This document shows positions 1 through 12,312 of a stretch of 64,000 nt of DNA, piece after piece. This DNA is from Trichostrongylus colubriformis (lineage: Eukaryota; Nematoda; Chromadorea; Rhabditida; Trichostrongylidae), in the NCBI GenBank assembly GCA_963978905.1, contig OZ022261.1, positions 33,588,102 through 33,652,101 on the forward strand, in the 5' to 3' direction. The notes below the pieces were generated by a model. It was not told where the DNA came from, did no database searches, and worked only from the letters and a program-made list of their open reading frames with translations. Every line of letters begins with the position of its first letter. The stretch's first letter is position 1. Position numbers and translations under genes: made by a program.

Positions 1-1167
1 TCGCTGCGCTACCGGGGCTAACAGGTCCAACTGCTGTCTTCTCAGAAGCGAACGTGAAATTCTCTGAAATATGAAAACCGCCGCTATTCACCAGTAAAGG
101 GTGATTGTAGAAGATGAATAAGTAAATGATGTCTACATCATTAAAGACACCGTGAGGGGTAATCATGGCCGATTATGGGATAAGATTGTAAGAGTTAAGT
201 AGTATGGCAGTAGGAAAGTAATTAGATGAAACGGCCAAAAGGACAACAAGTAGTACCCCTTCCCTCTCCGTCCCTCTCGCCCATTCTGCATAACTTCCCA
301 CTGAGGGGCAGATGCAGAGACCGAGGGGCTATGCTAGTCAGCCGCTAAAGTTACTCCGCCCTCGCAGCAACTGGGCCATTGAGGAGCCGCAGCTCGAAAA
401 GAAATGGGATGAGATCGCGATAAAGGCCCCAAAGACGGGCTTTTCAAAGCGAGTTTCACCACAGCTTATCTTATTATGACCACCCTCTTCATTTGAGAAG
501 AATATTGTTTTCGTTTTCTGTTTTACGTCACTGGCCTCCTTCTGGTGCCTTTTGAGACCCACTGCGGACTGGTTGCGCATATCATGAAAAAACTGCTGTG
601 TGGAAAGAGCTGCATTCACAATATTTTGTAGAGAGCACTCACAATTTTTTCATATTGTAAAGGCCTACCAAAAATAATGACGTCAACGGTCTGAGACAAC
701 AAATGACTGCCTAGCTGCGCTTGACACGTGTAGACGCCAGAATCTTCAGAGGTAGCATTCTTGATGAGAAGGCTCATTGTATGATGATCAAGTGACTTGA
801 CTTCAACATTACCAGTTCTGTAAACAATGTATACATATGTAAAACAATAATCGCAGTGATTATCTATTCGATTTCAGGCTGCCAAAATGCAGTCATGATC
901 TTGCCTGTCAATTCCACCATGCTTGCTCCAAATTATACCAGGACGGGTGTCATCGGAGGTTCCCTCAACAGTGCACAATAGAGGTACCTGTTGTCCGGAT
1001 GGTTTCTGTAGTGGATTTGTTGGTGGAAGAATAGACAGACGGGATTCAGCACCTGAAAATACATGCTTAATGGTTTTCAAATGACGCAATAAGAGGGCAA
1101 AGTAAAGCTTCTTACTTGAAGGGATCAGTCTGAATGTGAGGACAAAAACGAGTGGTATTAGGTACAT
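1..1167 (-). CDS. Secreted immunoglobulin-superfamily protein, 5' end (partial)
   Basis: Four exons read right to left: 1116-1167 (start), 905-1052, 669-817 and 1-63, continuing off the left edge. Exon phases agree at every junction. The first exon encodes a hydrophobic signal peptide starting MYLIPLVFVLTF. The next two make one Ig-like (I-set) domain: cysteine in LLCTVEG, tryptophan in IIWSK, and the classical DSGVYTCQ around the second cysteine. The 1-63 exon begins after an ATTTCAG acceptor. The intron 818-904 starts with GC (ACAG|GCAAGA) and ends AG; no GT donor keeps the frame. An in-frame ATG exists at 1233, but a TGCAG acceptor lies between it and the ATG at 1167, so I chose 1167. In this family such proteins are cell-adhesion or guidance molecules (NCAM- or zig-like); which one cannot be told from a single domain. 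Intron 3 (64-668) holds a MITE copy. Confidence 0.75.
138..660. repeat. MITE family A copy (partial) in IgSF intron
   Basis: Begins with TTAAAGACACCGTGAGGGG at about 138, matching the left terminal repeat of the family best seen at 10057-10470. Internal sequence around 310-430 (GCAGAGACCGAGGGGCTATG, then an AATCGCGATAAAG-like block on the same strand) is shared with 20820-20960. No clean right end was found. It lies wholly within the third intron of the Ig gene. Confidence 0.5.
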
Positions 1168-1169
1168 GA

Positions 1170-2430
1170 CGGCAGTAGACTCGGCCAAATGTCTGCAGCC
1201 ACCACTAACAGCCACGCACATAAATCCAACCAATCAAAGAGTACGGAGTGTAAGAGCAAATGCGTTTATGATAGGTACGGACCGCCACACTCGAATCATT
1301 GGAAAAACAATCCGATAGCCATCGGCCATAGGTCTATCACCTGAGGCGATTTGTTCAGCACTTTTTTGTGAAACACTGAACTATTTCAGTTTTCAAGCAG
1401 CAAAACGGAAAATGCAACGCACCTCTTCTGTTCCATCTGAAGCTCTACATTTGGCACGATATGGCACGACTTCGAAATTAACCAAATATTACTGGTTTTC
1501 TAGCTCTAGGCATGCACATTACAAATTTGCAATCGTGTCTACAGCATCAAAGTGCGTCTATCAAAAACCAACAAAAAAAACGTTGGCAGGGACATAGTGG
1601 TATGGGTCGCCCCTTCCTCAGTGAAGCAGAGGGAGCAAAAACCCTGCCTCGATGAGACCTACTGATGAGCAGGGGGCCTTATATCTCAAAACTTCGGTTG
1701 TTCTGATTTTCTCCACCACGGCACATGTGGTACACATAGAATATTGTCGTCTCTATTGTCAATGAACGACCAAATCCTTCTCTTAGTGCCTTTGAAGCAG
1801 GGATGGCCGATAAATACGCGTTGCGGCTATGAGTTACCATCACACGAGACTACATATTAGCAAGAACAAGAGAACGTACTCTGCCAATTCTTGTCAGCTT
1901 GAAAAATCAGGATCTTATACCCTGGAAATCCTGCCAGTGAACCAAATGGGTAAGCTTTTGGTGGAAAAATGGCCATGTACTTCTAAATTCGGGTCACCCG
2001 TATTTCTTAGGTGAAGCATGCACGCTTTCCCTCCCGGCATCCCATCGATACCACGACATTCCACACGTGGGTTTGTCTGAACTAGCTAACCATTGAAAAT
2101 ATGTATCGATCTATAGCAGAAATTTCGGGGAGAGGTACATACATACATGCGTCTACGCGAATTCGCTTGAGAAAAGCTTCACTGGAACGGCGACAGGATG
2201 GAAGAAGAAATTTTCATGTAAATAACATTGCGACATACAAAGCTGTCTCCGTACTCTCATGATATAAAAAATACCCGATTCCCTTAGGTAAACAAACAGC
2301 AGTAAGTATAGTAGCGCACCTCGCGATAAACAGTTCAGTCTACTTACTTTCTTGGGGCAGTGAATCCGTGGATAATTATCGTGGATGGGCCATTTTTGGG
2401 CCGCCACGGTGCACCATTATGGTGTTACAC
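1170..2430. other. Upstream of the IgSF gene, nothing recognised
   Basis: Sequence 5' of the minus-strand Ig gene. Short open frames on both strands lack splice support. A minus-strand frame ending near 2153 (C-terminus HPVAVPVKLFSSEFA) could be a terminal exon, but no acceptor was convincing. Confidence 0.3.
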
Positions 2431-2439
2431 CAGCTTGAA

Positions 2440-2610
2440 CCCAACCTAACCACTCCCACTTGGGTTCCTCAGTAGTCAGCTGAGGCAAAAGGGCGTCGTT
2501 AGCATGGGTTCGAGCGCCTGTAACACCGTGGTGACGGCTCAAGAAGGAGTAACCTGGATAGTTACCCAAGGATATGTTGCCATAAGAAAATAGTCGACTA
2601 CATGACCATC
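2440..2610. repeat. Dispersed repeat, copy 1 of 2
   Basis: Shares GCATGGGTTC, CACCGTGGTGACGG-like and GTTACCCAAG-like blocks, in the same order and spacing, with 49205-49370. No coding capacity recognised. Confidence 0.45.
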
Positions 2611-2861
2611 GCAACGAGTGCATTCAAAGATATGCACTGCGATCGCGCCTTTCATTCCGAATGAAATGATTATTTGTGTATTTTAGCTCAAACAGTACTG
2701 ATTGACAAATCGTCCTAGCACGAACCCAAATCACAATGCGAGCTTCACTATCCTTTCCGTTTCGTGTCTATTCGGTCATGAAGCACTTGTGATACGCGAG
2801 AGTGCTGATAGGCGAGAGTGATGGTAAATATACCATTCAGAAGCTGAGTTAAAGTGAAAGG

Positions 2862-2975
2862 GGTCTCGGTAGTGTAATGGATTAGCAATATGCCCGGAAA
2901 GCATGGTGCGCGGGTTGAGTTCCGTCCGACACCGAAGCTTTTGCCCATAACTCAGCATCCTTGCAGTAACTTTCG
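2862..2975 (+). repeat. tRNA-derived SINE, copy 1
   Basis: Positions 2862-2934 (73 nt) fold like a tRNA: GGTCTCG pairs with CGACACC apart from one mismatch, the A-box region reads TAGTGTAATGG and a degraded B box follows. The anticodon loop carries C instead of the universal T33, so it is not a working tRNA gene. The tail after it (AAGCTTTTGCCC and on to the CATCCTTGCA block) recurs at 39338-39405, showing a SINE rather than a lone tRNA pseudogene. Confidence 0.6.
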
Positions 2976-3218
2976 CATCGCGGGCTGCGGCGGTATCAGC
3001 AGCAATCAAAAATCAAAATATCAAAACACAAGTGATATTTCTTGTATCAATGCCTTCGCAAATATGCTCTATGCACATACATATGTACCTCGATATACAC
3101 ATACATAAGTCTACAAAATCCAAGAATGAGCTAGATAAGGTACATGGTAAATTGAAAAAAAATGCTATTTAATAAAAATTCGGAAGCATGTTGACGGAGA
3201 TTTTCCGATGGAGCACAG

Positions 3219-3525
3219 AAAGCGGATGTCATATTATTGGGTAGAGTGACTTCAAGCCAAATGGACATCGGCCGCTCAGTGCGAATAATCGAAGGAGGTC
3301 AAAGTGTCATTCTGCGAAAAGTCACTGTGCACTATAGCAGTATTCTGGACTACCATATGCCCAGGAAAATACATTTGCATGACGTCACTCAAAAAGAGTA
3401 TCCAGAACCTGGATGAAGGGCAAAGTTATACTTGTCTGCTCCACAGATACCTGCACCAAGGCGTATTCCCGCGTTGTGCCGATATGATAGTCTGCAATGA
3501 ATTTCGCGGTAAAGTGGGCTGCTAA
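3219..3525 (+). pseudogene. Coding-like block with frame changes, unidentified
   Basis: After a GAGCACAG acceptor, 3219-3416 is open for 65 codons with strong purine-any-pyrimidine bias and protein-like content (KADVILLGRVTSS, RIIEGGQSVILRKVTV, then stop at 3414). A second frame stays open from 3304 to 3525 with a cysteine-rich end (YTCLLHRYLHQG, ADMIVCNE). The EGGQSVIL segment faintly recalls a CSPG/NG2-type repeat, but this is weak. It may be an exon pair, a decayed gene or part of a repeat. No partner exon was found. Confidence 0.3.
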
Positions 3526-3529
3526 CAAT

Positions 3530-6500
3530 AATAAACTAGGATTGACTTTTCAACAGACGACCATGGGTATATGTTACGCGAATGAAGTTGCGCATAAGCC
3601 TACCTTTTACAAGAATTCAAAAATTAAAGAGTTTCTCTAATGAGGAACCTCTGATATCATTCATGAGTGATGACTTTCATGCCAGGTGAATTTACTTCCA
3701 CTACCACCTCACCGATGTTCTAATACACTTCTATGATAGTAGTCAGGTTTTGAGTGGTGCAGCTGCAGGACTCACCAGAATAATCTTCTTCAAGTTCAAA
3801 ATCCTTCGCGGAAGGTGTGTCCCATGTAGTGACATGTTGGGACCAGCGGATGTGTCCTGAACTACCTTTTATTACTATGCGGAACAAGAAGGGTGGACGA
3901 TCACCGCAAGGTGGGAAGTTGGTGATGAAGAGCAGTAGCTCGCCAAAACTGCATTGACATAAACAACTCTAATGATCTGTATTATTATCAGTTGAAGCGA
4001 CATAACAACGGAGCTGTAGGAAAAAGGGAGCAGAAAAACCAAGGTATAGTAGAGAAAAAGAGATGTAAAAATCAGAGATGGAAAACAAGTGTAGAAGAGG
4101 ATAGAAGTTAGAACAGTAAAAAAAAAAGAGCGTGAAAAAAAGAGGGGGAAGGTTAGAAGCATTGATGCGTTTCGCCCACAGTTAATGATAATATCATTCC
4201 CGAGACCTCTCAGTAATTAGGATTGATATTCACATAAATGTGTAACCAGTATTACCAAGCAAAGGTACGTAATTAATGAGGACTAAAAAAACTTGCTCTT
4301 GATAAATGAAAAATATGCATAGAAGTGCCATGAAATAATGAGCACTCTTGAAATTGTCAAAAGTACTGATGGTGACCGAAAATAAGTGTAATACTCAGTG
4401 AAATGATAATAGAGCCAAATTTGAATTGTGAATATAACTATTCCGAACAATTGAATAATTTCTGGATAGCTAATCCGTTGTATATCAAATACATGAGCTT
4501 TATAAAGGAAGATGGTATAAGGTAGCGAATGGTAACTGAAACCATATTCCAAAATCTTTACGGCACGTTTTTTTGATACTTTTAATATCACTGCCTTTAC
4601 AATAATCATAAGAGATAAACTTATTTTTGTATAGACACTTAGCATCATTAGCAATTATAAAATTCTTCTTTGTACCCATTATATCTCAGTATTTCCTTCA
4701 TTTCTATAATTTTCTTGGTGAAGTCATCATAAACCGAACATGTATTTATGTGCACTCCTAAGTGTTTCTGTCTATATATAATTACACCTCAATTGATATT
4801 AGATATATTATCATCACTTTGTGGAAACTCGATGACTTTGAAATCGAAATCATCCGTTCTACTATACAATTTGATCACTATCTTCTTAATAATTGCATAA
4901 TGGATAAATCTAAAAACTGTTACTGCTCATGTCTCTGTGTGCTCTTATGAACTCTAGTTCACTTTTATATGCAATTTAAAATTTTCATCAATCTCTTTTT
5001 CATTCGGACATGTATTATGAGGAAATCACCCATGTAACTATAAGGGATAAACAAATCTTGTATCTCATTCATAGATTAGTTATATTCCATGCCAGTACTG
5101 TAAGGTCTGCCAAAAGGATACTGAAACTGTCCCTTGTGGAACACCTGTGGTTTGGTTATGGATGTTGTTACTAAACAAACAATAACTCTGATGAAGTAAT
5201 GGTCTGCAAGTCGCTCCAGGCATCAGACGGCTCCGATCATTTTAGTTGGTCCGTCAACCCTACCAAGGCCCACCTATCGGCGTAAGCGGGATAAAGAGAG
5301 TGGCGAAAGTTTAAAATCTGAGGCAAGAGTGTAGTTATGAACGAAATCAACATGATAGAATCAGAGAAATGCACTGAACTAAAACAGACACGAATCATTA
5401 TGACAAGAATTTCGCCTCAGAGCCTGCTGTATATAACAAACTAGTAATCTGTGCTGACATTAGGCCAACTGATCACGATTACATTAGGGCGGTATTTTCT
5501 CCGCCAGCTGGTTGTTATTACGAACGTTGTTTTGTACCTCAAAATGATATTTTTCTCGAGCAGCTGTCCACTCGGTTATGACCCCTTTTGGAAAGGCTAC
5601 GCAGGCAGTTGACTGAATTGATGGGAAAGGTGAAACATCCGGTAAGGCTAGGTGGAATTCGATCCCGTGGTCGGCAAACTGCAACCGGAGCCTCTGTCGC
5701 CTACCTAGTTTTGCCTCTTTTCGCCAACCAACTTCAGTGGTGACATACAGCTCCCGTACTCTACATTTTCTTGAAAGCACCGTCAGTAGTGAAGAGAAAT
5801 TGAGAAGTAAGCAGACATGCTCTTTGTGAACGAACATACAAGCCCAGAGTACTCGCAACTCGCACCGAAAGCGCGTTGGGGTCTTTATCACGATACCGTA
5901 GAGCTGTCAGTCACACAGTTTCGCATCCTCTGCCCGAGTTGCTACAAGGGCGGGGTAACATTCGCTACTGGTAGCCTTAGCTCCTTGCCCGTCTGCTTCT
6001 ACTCTCACCGGGTAGCGATGCAAAGGGGGTAAAGTCAGAAGAGTGTGGAGGGGTTTCTGGTGCTTAGTTCTCGAGTTTTTGATCATTATATTCCGTTTGT
6101 ACTTTACTGTTACGCCAATGATCACCTCGACTTCAAAAATTCCCATTTATTCTGCATTCTGCCAAAATTTCCTTTAGCCGTGTCTCCAATGTAATGCGAC
6201 ATTGCGGTCGACTGAATGTCGATGCCATACCATCGGAGCTTTGAGTTTAGCAGCTTATAGTGAGCGTCACAAAACACTATTTCCATGCATATTAAGTGAT
6301 ATACCACTTATTTGCGTCTCGCCTTCTGACCATCTGTCTCTCCTCAATTCACTCCCGCTCTGCAATAATGCAGGTTGCTTCGCCATTTCACTACAGAGAT
6401 AGCTGTTTACTCGGTGACTCTCATTGCATTCCATCTAATTACTCGATCAACCTATTAATGCAATATTAAATATGCTCAACGTTCGAATGCCAGGATAAGT

Positions 6501-7048
6501 CGCCAGCTGCTTCAATGAGAACCTTTCGCAGTTGGCATGGAATCGCGATTTCGCTTACCCTGCCCTGATCTAAGATGAGATACCATCATCATTACACTGT
6601 CACCTTAAAGGTTGAGTCCTAATACTATGTTATATATACAATTACATAAGTGATGGTATCGCTATTGCCATCTTGACAGAATCGATGAACCCCGTACATT
6701 TTATTTTCATTAGCGCAATTTATAGCGTAAAGCGCTTGTAATCACGCAATATATGTGGCGAATATAACTCATCCAACGGTGCTATCCGCGGCACCATCTC
6801 CCATTTGCGAGGCATAATTAACTAACTGCACTCAACACACTTCGCTTTCCTCGCTAGTCCTCTCATTGAATCAAAATATGCCTTTTGAGTCGTAATTAGT
6901 ACCGACATCAGGCACAGCCTAGCCAGCCACTGGCTAGGTCATTCCTGCTCCCGTATTCATCACTTCATATACCAAGGTGCTTCTCATTATGTATAGTGAA
7001 AATGGAATTCGATCATTTCTTGCTTCTCTACGAAACTGATTTCCCAGT
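3530..7048. other. Intergenic, AT-rich, no supported gene
   Basis: Mostly AT-rich. A minus-strand frame at 5484-5891 (FADHGIEFHLALPDV, then GVITEWTAAREKYHFE) looks partly coding. Its end shares a block with the plus strand at about 9845-9885 (CGTTCGTGATAACAACCAGC-like), so it is more likely repeat-derived. A TAATGCAATATTAAAT-rich stretch near 6440-6480 is simple AT-rich DNA. Confidence 0.3.
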
Positions 7049-7130
7049 GGTGATGTTAATGCAGCGAGAACTGCCTGTAATAGAACTCTGGTGATGTTAA
7101 TGCAGCGAGAACTGCCTGTAATAGAACTCT
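7049..7130. repeat. Exact 41-bp tandem duplication
   Basis: A 41-base unit beginning GGTGATGTTAATGCAGCGAG occurs twice head to tail (7049-7089 and 7090-7130) without a mismatch, so the duplication is recent or an assembly artefact. Confidence 0.9.
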
Positions 7131-10050
7131 ATTACTATACTAGTAATTTCGAATGAATCTCTTATCCGATCTTTTGTTCTTTTGAACTCTGTTCGAGCCT
7201 TTTTTTTGAATTTTAGTTTTTTCCTCTATTCCTATAACTTATATAATGATACCATCGCCTTCGATAATGAACGTGTCACTGCCTCTGAGCACCTTCACGT
7301 CCCATTATTCCATCGGATTTGTTTTTTCATAATAGACACTCACCCTTATTGCGAAGCCAAAATCATATTAAGTAGAAGATTATTAGAGCTGGTACAGAGA
7401 GCAAAGTTAATCGTGTAATCGCAATTGAGTATAATTGCACAAACACCCCTTACATTTGCTGATTTGACAGTTATAAGAGAGTTGGTCCCGAAATTTTTGT
7501 GTCCAATCCAGTGGTGAAAATCATGAAAGCTGGTTACTTGTGAACGCATTTATGTAGGTCCTAGTTTAGGAAGGAAATTACCACCCCTGCCTTCACCTCA
7601 TCCATTATGCTACACAACGCGGTGTAAAGGGAATGGACAGTCTTGATACGATCCTCATGCTGGAACGTACCTCTATACGACCCTGTTTGGCAGTGCGAGA
7701 GAAAGAAGAAGGTAAAACCACTCGAAATGGCGACTCAGAGGTTACATGCGGTGGGTCACGCGCTGCTCTATGCACAGTGATCGTAGCGCATTTATGCAGA
7801 AAAAAAACGTCAAATTTACTGATTTCGTCCTCAGTAAAAATTGCTATCATTCCAGAACTTTTTCCACATGTTTCTCGTTGAGAAACAATCATGAAATATT
7901 TCTGCAGTCTAGAAAATCATTTAAACTGATTTATTTATTGCTCAGAAGGTGTCGCAGTAGAAAAATAGCTGGAGGCAATGAAATTTGTGATAGTTTTTAG
8001 TATTCTAACAACTCTTTGCATTGAATGGAATAGTTATGCAGAGCAGTCTCGCTTTCTTATCAGCCTTCAAATTATTTTATGCAATTACTAACCTTGAAGG
8101 TGTCTGTCAGGGAATGGCGAAGGATCTTTTGTTCCGCAAGGATATTCCTCCAAAAACGACAGGATCTTTTTATAACCTTCTCCTGGTACTATAAAGAAAT
8201 TGTGCGTTGAGCTTCCGTCAGACTTTTTTTCGGGAATGTGCCATAAAAAAAAACTTTGGTTCTGTGTAGCGTATCTGGCCCTATGCAACAGGCTAGTGGG
8301 AGTGATAATCTTTGCTGTAGAATGCTATCCATGAAAGCTGCTAGTTAGTGAACGTTCTGAAATTTCGAATTGATAGCCACTTTTCCAGAAAATTTAAAGG
8401 CGAAGTTGCTGCGCGTTGCGCACAGTAGTACATGCTGGATAAAGATAAAAATAGAAATTTGCCGGAAGCCCAATATTACATGAATAAGTGGTTAAAGATA
8501 ATAGTCAATACGTACTTGTAATTTGAACTCTGATAGTTGGTTTACTTGATCGAAATTGATTTGCTAACATTTCAAGCACATATGCTTTCCAAGATCGCCC
8601 TTCGAGCTAATGGCGTCGCATGTGAATGGTTCCTATAGCAAGTACCTTTTTCTAAGTCAATCCCTATTGCACACGCATCGAGTCGCACACCACATGCCGC
8701 GTCGCGATTTTCTATTCTAACGATACACACCCTTTGCATCGTACACCATCACACCACGGCTGCTCGCAGATATCGTGCTTATCACTTCCTTAAATGGTCC
8801 ATCTGGAAATCACTTTTTTCAAAAGCCCTACACAGTAATCTGCGTATTGCGCACCAGACCAATGGAGCTGATTCGTGTTGAGCGTTCTTCTGATATTTCA
8901 CTTTGACATAACTATCGGTCAGGTAGAATATTAAAAAGCAGCTGATAAGGAGTTTATTGAAATTGGCTACTAATAATAGTAATAACAGCACACAGCATTA
9001 AGCCAGCCGAGGTGCTTCATGCAATGTCTCACTTTAATCAAGCTACACCCTTTTTTGTCCTAACTTTGAATTGCAAGTGTTTCATTCTGGAAAATCCTTT
9101 TCCGCTTTACTGTTGATTGCTACTATCATGTTTTGTAACGGTTACAACACTTTTTCAAAGATTTGTGGTGTCCAAAGTAGACGTAAGGGGCAATGTTGCA
9201 AGGCATAGTGCAGGTGATCGACGCAAAGTTGCGTCTCCCTCTCCCTCCCGACTTTATTTGACCCCACTTTTGCTCCAGAGTGCAAAGTACGGTTTAATTT
9301 AAAATTATCAATTAATGGAACCGCTACTACACAATGTCCTCGGCTTTGATTGCTGAAATAACTTTTGTTGCATCATAAAGTGCAAACTATCCAATATCAA
9401 GCAAAAATTGCATTCCACATTTCAATTTTCATTCCAACAGCCACTCTTTCCGATCAGATTAGAGCAGTTTCCAATGAGTCCTCTCACGCTTATACTCATC
9501 TTACCGTTAAACCACGTTGTGTTGCGATGTAGTCGGTGGAAGCGTATTTAGCATCTCTTTGTTGAATAGGAGGGTTTCGCTGGTATGAGCAAGTAATAAA
9601 TCACATCACACCTGAAACTTTTAATTTTGAAATTATTTAATTTAGCGGAGCGGTTGTGTAATCATGCTTACTCAGTTCAACTGGTTGGATAATATTGAAT
9701 AATAGTTTGTTAACGTCACACATTTGCATAATACGTCAGGCGGTGGGTATCCCTCACGAAAGTGCGAATTGCACGATAATACCATGGCATGTGTCGTCGT
9801 GCACACTCTCACTTAAGTGTACTATTTTCCCTACACGATGCACGGACCGTTCGTGATAACAACCAGCGTGGCGGAGATACATGTAGTCGCACGGTTTCGC
9901 CATTGTACGAGCCATAACCTCAGCCTAAAATTAGTGATCAGGGGTGTCAACGTCTTTTAAGAGGATGTTTTACAGGGCGTTTTAGAAGAACTGTTGCAAA
10001 AGTTCCTTGAGGGACGAAGAAATCCAGAGTTGCGGTATTGGTGTCCTTCC
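7131..10050. other. Intergenic; ambiguous coding-like stretch at 7.6-7.9 kb
   Basis: At 7605-7892 both strands are open in complementary frames (plus: MDSLDTILMLERTSIRPCLA; minus: IFTEDEISKFDVFFLHKC). Because codon-position bias is symmetrical on the two strands I cannot choose, and no flanking splice pair settles it. 9196-9265 carries one arm of MITE family C. Nothing else is recognised. Confidence 0.25.
9196..9265. repeat. MITE family C, single arm
   Basis: The run GACGCAAAGTTGCGTCTCCC followed by CCCGACTTTATTTGACC matches both arms of the palindrome at 58035-58256 but has no visible partner arm here. Confidence 0.55.
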
Positions 10051-10056
10051 TGGTGC

Positions 10057-10470
10057 TTAAAGGCACCATTAGGGGTAAGGGAAAACGTAGATCTGAGAGT
10101 ACATGTTCTCTGAAAACGAACCTTCTACCTCAGAAGAGGTCGTATGTGGCGAAAATCGCATTAAAAAACGCGGCTTGGGGTCTTATGACGACCCCGCAGC
10201 ACGGCATGTCGTTATGCGGTTATGCGCCCGGGGGAGTCGTCGTGGAGGGGCGGGACAACAATCGCGGCCGGCTGCTTCAGACTCTGGCCTGTCATCGGTC
10301 CACTCCGGCTAGAGACGCAGAGGACGAGAGAACGAACGGGGATTTTCGGGTTCCTATTTCTCGGTTTTTTCCGCCGTTTTATGTCGTTCTTTCTCTACTG
10401 TTACATTGGTGGGCACCTCTACTTTCGTAATCCCCCAATTTGCCAAATTTACCCCTAATGGTGTCTTTAA
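10057..10470. mobile_element. MITE family A, complete copy
   Basis: 414 bp bounded by TTAA + AGGCACCATTAGGGGTAA on the left and its near-perfect inverse (TTACCCCTAATGGTGTCT + TTAA) on the right. TTAA at both outer ends suggests a TTAA target duplication, although TTAA may instead belong to the terminal repeat. No transposase. Open frames inside it are not genes. Its interior (CGAACCTTC, AAAATCGCATTAAAAAACGC) matches the copy at 25853-26255. Confidence 0.8.
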
Positions 10471-10479
10471 AAGCATACT

Positions 10480-12005
10480 TGCAACTAGTCTAATGAAGAT
10501 TTTTCACTGTTATCCAATTGCCATTCTTCATGTGCGATTAATTCCTGCAAAGTTGCGCTTTCAGTAGAATGGGTGTGAACCCCGGGACTGAATGTGGAGC
10601 GGATTAAGATCATCATCACTGTTGTGAATAAGTTTTTCGATAAGCCGTCAATCCAATAAAGAATTGCACTTTGCAAAGTAACAAAGCCAAATTTATTTCA
10701 CTGCAATCACTGGCATGCATAATAGTGCATTTTAGCTACCAGATATCCGAAAATGTCAATTTTAATCCAATCAACATGAATTTTGGCAATAGCGTTGAGT
10801 GCGGACTGCGGAAGCTCTCCCTGCTGTCAGTCCATTACTCGATTACTCTAACATGACATGTTGTACATCCAATGCAACGTAATGACATTTTCATACGGGG
10901 CTTGTGTTTCCCCATTGATTAGCGGAAATGAAGTTGTACGGAAAAGTCATTTTCGATGGCAGGAATGGTTCAAAGCATTAATCACGTCGAAGTGTGGCCG
11001 ACGTATTGGACACAATAATAAAACGTGAACGTCCTCATGTGACCTTACTGCACCACGGCATAGCCTCAGTGGTTTCGAAAAGTTTTCTTCACCGTGCTTT
11101 TTCTTATTCGCGACTTCATTTCTGCTCCTATCTCAAAATTGCGAGTGCTTTGATCCTTACTCAATTCTAATCTTCAAAAGCCCATGGAAAGTACATCGTT
11201 TCATCTGAGTACGAGACAAAAGAAATCCAAGGTTTCTAATTATTTTTGGCCTGTTTTCTGACTTTTTCCTGCTGAGCAAAGCTACTGATCAGCTTTCCTT
11301 TTGCACTCTCACCGCTATGTCATCATACCTATTTTCGCTATTTTCGAACTTGATGAGCTGCCTTGGTTCGAGTTTTTCTTCATTCGCAAGAAAAAAACTC
11401 GGTTTTTTTTATGAAGTCCATTTTTATTGTCGGAAATTTGCTAGCCTTACCTACGGCACTATTTTCGAAACAATGGTCACTTGAGCATTTCATTTCATCG
11501 AAACGGCGCTTTTGTTTCGGTGACAAATGGCACCAAATCATGGCATTATATGTGTAGTGTCAAAGCGAGGATCAAATCCTGTTCTGGCTAACCAAACATT
11601 CAATGCTTGTAGCGTTGGATATTTGTGTCATGCTCATCATGAGCGAAAATGCCTCGAAGTCTTCCTTCGTCAGAGCTTTTTCTTGCAGCTACTACCTTTA
11701 CAGTGGATGTCGGCCGGTTCCGGGCATTGCCGAAAGGCAGCCGATGTTCATGACACAGTGTCACTGAATATTGTCGGCTTCATGTAACTAGGAGCATTAG
11801 AAGAAAGTATCGTGAACTGGAAGTTGACTGATGTAAAACCTTCGAAACACCCCAATAGAGCTATTGTGCCATAGGAAAGAGCCCAAAACCTGCCACATTA
11901 AACTACGTTAATTTCGGATTAGAACTTCTTTTCGTGATTATAGCGTAAGCAATATTGATTTCTCGAAATGAGTTTTTCATAACTGGAATGAAGTTTATGT
12001 CCCAA
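10480..12005. other. Intergenic, nothing recognised
   Basis: No terminal repeats, splice-supported exons or RNA genes seen on either strand. Confidence 0.3.
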
Positions 12006-12010
12006 GATTT

Positions 12011-12312
12011 GCGGCATTTGCACAGGGGCCAACTCGCGGGGGAAGCAGGCACACTGGCGCGCGGTAGTCCAGTTTGAGTGTCCTGGCCAAAACCTTTTAG
12101 TTTGCACTCAAGCGAGTAGCGAACAGCCCTCGTGAGTCACAGGTGACCCCTGGGCGGGATTGGCGGCATTTGCACAGGGGCCAACTCACGGGGGAAGCAG
12201 GCACACTGGCGCGCGGTAGTCCAGTTTGAGTGTCTTGGCCTACACCTTTTAGTTTGCACTCAAGGAGTAGCGAACAGCCCTCGTGAGTCACATTGGTGAC
12301 CCTGGGCGGGAG
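12011..12312. repeat. 152-bp tandem repeat, two units
   Basis: Units 12011-12162 and 12163-12312 both run from GCGGCATTTGCACAGGGGCC to TGACCCTGGGCGGG-type ends and differ by a few bases and small indels. The period (152) is not a multiple of three, so the minus-strand open frame across it is not a conserved protein repeat. Confidence 0.85.
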
